Source of the DNA: Ruminococcaceae bacterium UBA3323
Lineage (GTDB): Bacteria; Bacillota; Clostridia; Oscillospirales; Acutalibacteraceae
NCBI GenBank assembly: GCA_002361935.1
Contig: DESD01000055.1
Span: forward strand, 37,124 to 101,123
DNA length: 64,000 bases
Reading direction: 5' to 3'
Shown: positions 61,629-64,000 of the stretch, piece after piece
Numbering within the stretch: the stretch's first letter is position 1
How the letters are laid out: each line of letters begins with the position of its first letter
The notes under the pieces: generated by a model
Database searches by the model: none
Told to the model about the DNA's origin: nothing
Seen by the model: only the letters and a program-made list of their open reading frames with translations
Program-made: the position numbers and the translations under genes

Positions 61629-62588
61629 ATGGCTAAAGAAAATAAAAAATTCAATTACGGGCTCTATGCCGTTTTGGTTTTCATCATTGTTGCCGCCGTG
61701 CTTGTTTTAATTACAAGCTTAACCTTTAAAAGCAAGTATGTTGCTTTTGATAAGGAAAAGGTTGCCGTTAATTTTGTTGATACTGTTGCACAGAAGGGCG
61801 ACGGTTATAATGCCTATAAATTTACGCTTGCATCAAAAAGCGAGAAATACGGCGATTTTGTTCGCCAGCAGTTTATGTATCCTATTATATATCCGGGCTA
61901 TGAAGCCGGAATGGATAAGGACGCCTTCAAGGAGTTGAAGAAAACCGGGCTTGACACCGATGAGCATAAGTCTGATGCAACCAAGAATGATGACGGAAGT
62001 CTTGCAGGCGAAGTTGCAAAAAGAATGCTCGGCTATTACGAAGAGCTTATGAAAAACGGCGGCTGGGATGATTACAGCAAGGTTTATACAAGCTATTTCA
62101 ACAAGCTTATTGAGGTAAGAAAAGAAGTTTTCGGCGATGACTATATGAGCGATGAGGTAATGTTTACTGCGCTTGAAGCCAATGTTGCCTCTTACGGAAA
62201 CTCTTTAACCGGAACGAAAAAAACATTGGCTGCAGATGAGAAAACCGTTATTCAGGAGGAATCAACAGGTCTTTATCAGACGGCCTTCGGAAAGAATTAT
62301 AAGTTTACAACAACCGTTAAGGGCAGTGAGGATGTAAAAGACCTTGATGCTTATAAAGCAGCCTTAAGCAGGGAAGTGCTTGATACCTATGGTGTTTCCG
62401 CAGACGATATAACGGCTGCCTCCAAGGTATTTGTTGAGGTTGCACTTGAAAACGGAGAGGTTGTTGCTTCCTGCGAGGTTACCGAGGTTAAAATCGGCAG
62501 TAAGTGGTATGTTGATAACACTTCAACAAATACCGATGCGCTTTATCGTATCGGTATGCCCATAGAAGCTGCTGATACGGCAAAATAA
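61629..62588 (+). CDS. Membrane-anchored outer protein paired with GPH transporter
   Basis: 319 residues from ATG 61629 with GGAGGG upstream. One N-terminal membrane helix (YAVLVFIIVAAVLVLITSLTF) is followed by an outer domain with no family I recognise; features are VNFVDTVAQKGDGYNAYKFTL, FVRQQFMYPIIYPGYEAGM, VYTSYFNKLIEVRKEVFGDDY and a beta-rich C-terminal part (VFVEVALENGEVVASCEVTEVKIGSKWYVDN). It follows the GPH gene by 19 nt and ends with a strong terminator, forming a two-gene operon. A helper or outer sensor for the transporter is possible. Confidence 0.8.
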   Translation: MAKENKKFNYGLYAVLVFIIVAAVLVLITSLTFKSKYVAFDKEKVAVNFVDTVAQKGDGYNAYKFTLASKSEKYGDFVRQQFMYPIIYPGYEAGMDKDAFKELKKTGLDTDEHKSDATKNDDGSLAGEVAKRMLGYYEELMKNGGWDDYSKVYTSYFNKLIEVRKEVFGDDYMSDEVMFTALEANVASYGNSLTGTKKTLAADEKTVIQEESTGLYQTAFGKNYKFTTTVKGSEDVKDLDAYKAALSREVLDTYGVSADDITAASKVFVEVALENGEVVASCEVTEVKIGSKWYVDNTSTNTDALYRIGMPIEAADTAK

Positions 62589-62608
62589 GAAACGATTTCT
62601 GAATGCAA

Positions 62609-62639
62609 ACAGGGCAGAGTAAACTCTGCCCTGTTTTTA
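62609..62639 (+). terminator. Terminator of the GPH operon
   Basis: Eleven-bp stem ACAGGGCAGAG / CTCTGCCCTGT around TAAA, then TTTTT. Confidence 0.9.
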
Positions 62640-62690
62640 TAATTTTTTATTGGTAAAGAGATTCTGTTATATCAAACATATTTCATCAGG

Positions 62691-62721
62691 AAAAAACGCT
62701 CTTCTATAAAGAGCGTTTTTT
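62691..62721. terminator. Bidirectional terminator before rsmE end
   Basis: Thirteen-bp stem AAAAAACGCTCTT / AAGAGCGTTTTTT, usable on both strands; on the minus strand it ends rsmE. Confidence 0.88.
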
Positions 62722-62738
62722 GTTCGTTATAAGGGCTT

Positions 62739-63461
62739 TTATTCCATATTATCCGTTAAAAGCATGATGGATGTAAGCGCTGCAACAGGAGCTGTCTGTG
62801 TTCTTAAAATCCGTTTGCCGAGCGTTGCATTGACGCCGCCCCTTTTAAGAACGGCTTCAACCTCTTCCTTTTCAAAACCGCCCTCGGGTCCGATAAATAT
62901 TGCAACAGATTTTATAGTATCATTTATAAGAGATTTAAGGCTCTCCCCTCCGCCCTCATAGAAAACAATTATCAAATCAGCTTCACATTCCGAAACAGCT
63001 TTTTTGAAATCAATCATTTTCTTAATTTCGGGAACAATTCCCCTGCCGCTCTGCTGGGCTGCTTCAAGCGCAATTTTTGAATATCTCTGCTGCTTTTTGG
63101 CGGCCTGCTTTTCATCGGGGCGGCTTATGCTTCTTTTTGTAAGAACAGGTGTTATGCTGAAAATGCCGAGTTCAACGCATTTCTGAATAATATCCTCCAT
63201 TTTATCGCCCTTTGGTACCCCCTGATAGAGAGAGACTTTAATGCTCGGCTCACTTTCGGATGCCTGCTTGTAGCAAACGGAAAGCGTGACGGTAGTTTTT
63301 GTTATTTCATCAATAATACAGCCGTAATCGGCTCCGTTGCCGTTACATACGGTTATCATATCGCCCTTTTTCATTCTTAGGCTTTTTGCCAGATGACGGC
63401 TCTGCTCCTCATCCAGAACGATTTTATCATCAAATTCAAAATCAACAAATAATTTCTGCAT
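62739..63461 (-). CDS. rsmE: 16S rRNA m3U1498 methyltransferase RsmE
   Basis: 240 residues from ATG 63461 (MQKLFVDFEF); a TTG 12 nt earlier is in frame. An N-terminal PUA-like part (HLAKSLRMKKGDMITVCNG) precedes the SPOUT domain with QGVPKGDKMEDIIQKCVELG, IFIGPEGGFEKEEV and LGKRILRTQTAPVAAL, which form the knot that binds S-adenosylmethionine. It methylates U1498 of 16S rRNA. It follows the DNA glycosylase gene by about 15 nt, so they are likely one operon. Confidence 0.95.
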   Translation of the reverse strand: MQKLFVDFEFDDKIVLDEEQSRHLAKSLRMKKGDMITVCNGNGADYGCIIDEITKTTVTLSVCYKQASESEPSIKVSLYQGVPKGDKMEDIIQKCVELGIFSITPVLTKRSISRPDEKQAAKKQQRYSKIALEAAQQSGRGIVPEIKKMIDFKKAVSECEADLIIVFYEGGGESLKSLINDTIKSVAIFIGPEGGFEKEEVEAVLKRGGVNATLGKRILRTQTAPVAALTSIMLLTDNME

Positions 63462-63476
63462 ACTTTCATCCAATCA

Positions 63477-64000
63477 TTACAAATTATTTCTTGCCCAGTG
63501 AAAAAGATACTGCTGGGCTATTCCTTCATAGCCCTTAAAGCATTCGGGCAGCCCGTTGGGATAATAATCAAGCACTCTTTTCATCCATACATCTACGGGG
63601 AAACATTCGATAAACTGAAAGCCGAATAAGAGTGCGCAGTTTGCAACCTTGATTCCGATTCCGTAAATCGCAAGAAGTGCCTTTTTTGCGTCCTCAAGGC
63701 ACATGTTTTTAATTGCATCCAGATTTACGGCTCCGCTTGCCACATCGTCGGCAAGCTTTTTTAAATATTTGCCTCTGTAGCCCGTTCCCAGTGCTTCAAA
63801 ATCCTTAACGGAAAGCCTGCTTAATATCTCGGCATCGGGAAAGGCATGCCATTCTTCGTTGATTTTCTCGCCGTATGTATCGCAAAGCCTTTTTATAATT
63901 CCTTTGATACGCTTGATATTATTCTGCTGGCTGATTACAAAGGAAACCAAAGCCTCCCACGGCTCCTGATTTAATATTCTTATGCCGTAATATTCGTCAA
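63477..64000 (-). CDS. 8-oxoguanine DNA glycosylase, OGG1-like (runs off right edge)
   Basis: The C-terminal 174 codons of a leftward gene are present. The frame stays open to the edge, so the true start lies outside. The helix-hairpin-helix-GPD core is visible: YYGIRILNQEPWEALVSF, ISQQNNIKRIKGII, then GIGIKVANCALLFGF with the catalytic Lys, and FPVDVWMKRVL with the conserved Asp. This order matches OGG1-type glycosylases, which remove 8-oxoguanine, more than AlkA, though the two families are related. Confidence 0.88.
   Translation of the reverse strand, partial: DEYYGIRILNQEPWEALVSFVISQQNNIKRIKGIIKRLCDTYGEKINEEWHAFPDAEILSRLSVKDFEALGTGYRGKYLKKLADDVASGAVNLDAIKNMCLEDAKKALLAIYGIGIKVANCALLFGFQFIECFPVDVWMKRVLDYYPNGLPECFKGYEGIAQQYLFHWARNNL

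Noticed and set aside
1..64000. CRISPR array, prophage or insertion sequence
   Set aside because: No regularly spaced repeats, Cas genes, phage structural genes, transposases or integrases were found in the window.

Overview
The window reads as chromosome of a low-GC, spore-forming member of the Clostridia (Bacillota), most likely an anaerobic gut species of the Oscillospiraceae/Ruminococcaceae type. This rests on a SpoIIE phosphatase, a YabE-like G5/3D protein, a single-chain PurL-PurQ FGAM synthase, archaeal-type phosphoglycerate mutase, stand-alone PduL, an FprA flavodiiron protein, three GPH/MFS-type sugar transporters, alpha-galactosidase-type enzymes, strong AGGAGG ribosome binding sites and near-consensus sigma-A promoters. 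The exact species cannot be named. I see no rRNA, CRISPR array, transposase, integrase or replication origin.

Layout. 1-366: start of a GH27 alpha-galactosidase leaving the left edge. 459-6153: a five-gene leftward cassette (small secreted protein, membrane-anchored protein, lipoprotein, large duplicated ABC permease, ABC ATPase) bounded by two nearly identical hairpins. 6454-26741: mostly leftward housekeeping genes: PHP phosphoesterase, Maf, U32 peptidase, ZapA, MgtE, cadherin-like protein, DUF4015-like protein, rpe, then rightward ABC-F, then leftward RHH protein, glmS, spoIIE, GPH transporter, fprA, GH110-like beta-helix protein and uracil-DNA glycosylase. 26875-29591: rightward pduL, tRNA-Arg(CCT) with a duplicated 3' end, and the G5/3D cell-wall protein. 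29733-38347: a leftward phosphate operon, pstS-pstC-pstA, then four non-canonical genes, then pstB-phoP-phoR. 38897-40021: a three-PAS protein. 40288-53310: rightward purL, apgM, lipoprotein, metY, VanRS-like two-component system, MFS transporter and gap. 53417-64000: asparaginase, ylmH, ybjQ, PH-like membrane protein, slipin and nfeD, ClC channel, GPH transporter with a membrane-anchored partner, rsmE, and an 8-oxoguanine DNA glycosylase leaving the right edge.

How the parts work together. The pst operon has PHO-box-like repeats in front of pstS, so PhoP made by the same operon probably activates it. Between pstA and pstB sit a two-TM protein, a GtrA protein, a GtrA-HAD phosphatase fusion and a metallo-beta-lactamase-fold hydrolase, translationally coupled to one another. 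This suggests that phosphate starvation also drives a polyprenyl-phosphate or cell-envelope polymer function. No phoU is present. The nfeD-slipin operon is preceded by a structured, terminator-ended leader transcribed from a perfect promoter, which is a candidate riboswitch or small RNA. The most promising undescribed elements are the pst-embedded module, the hairpin-bounded ABC cassette and the nfeD leader RNA.
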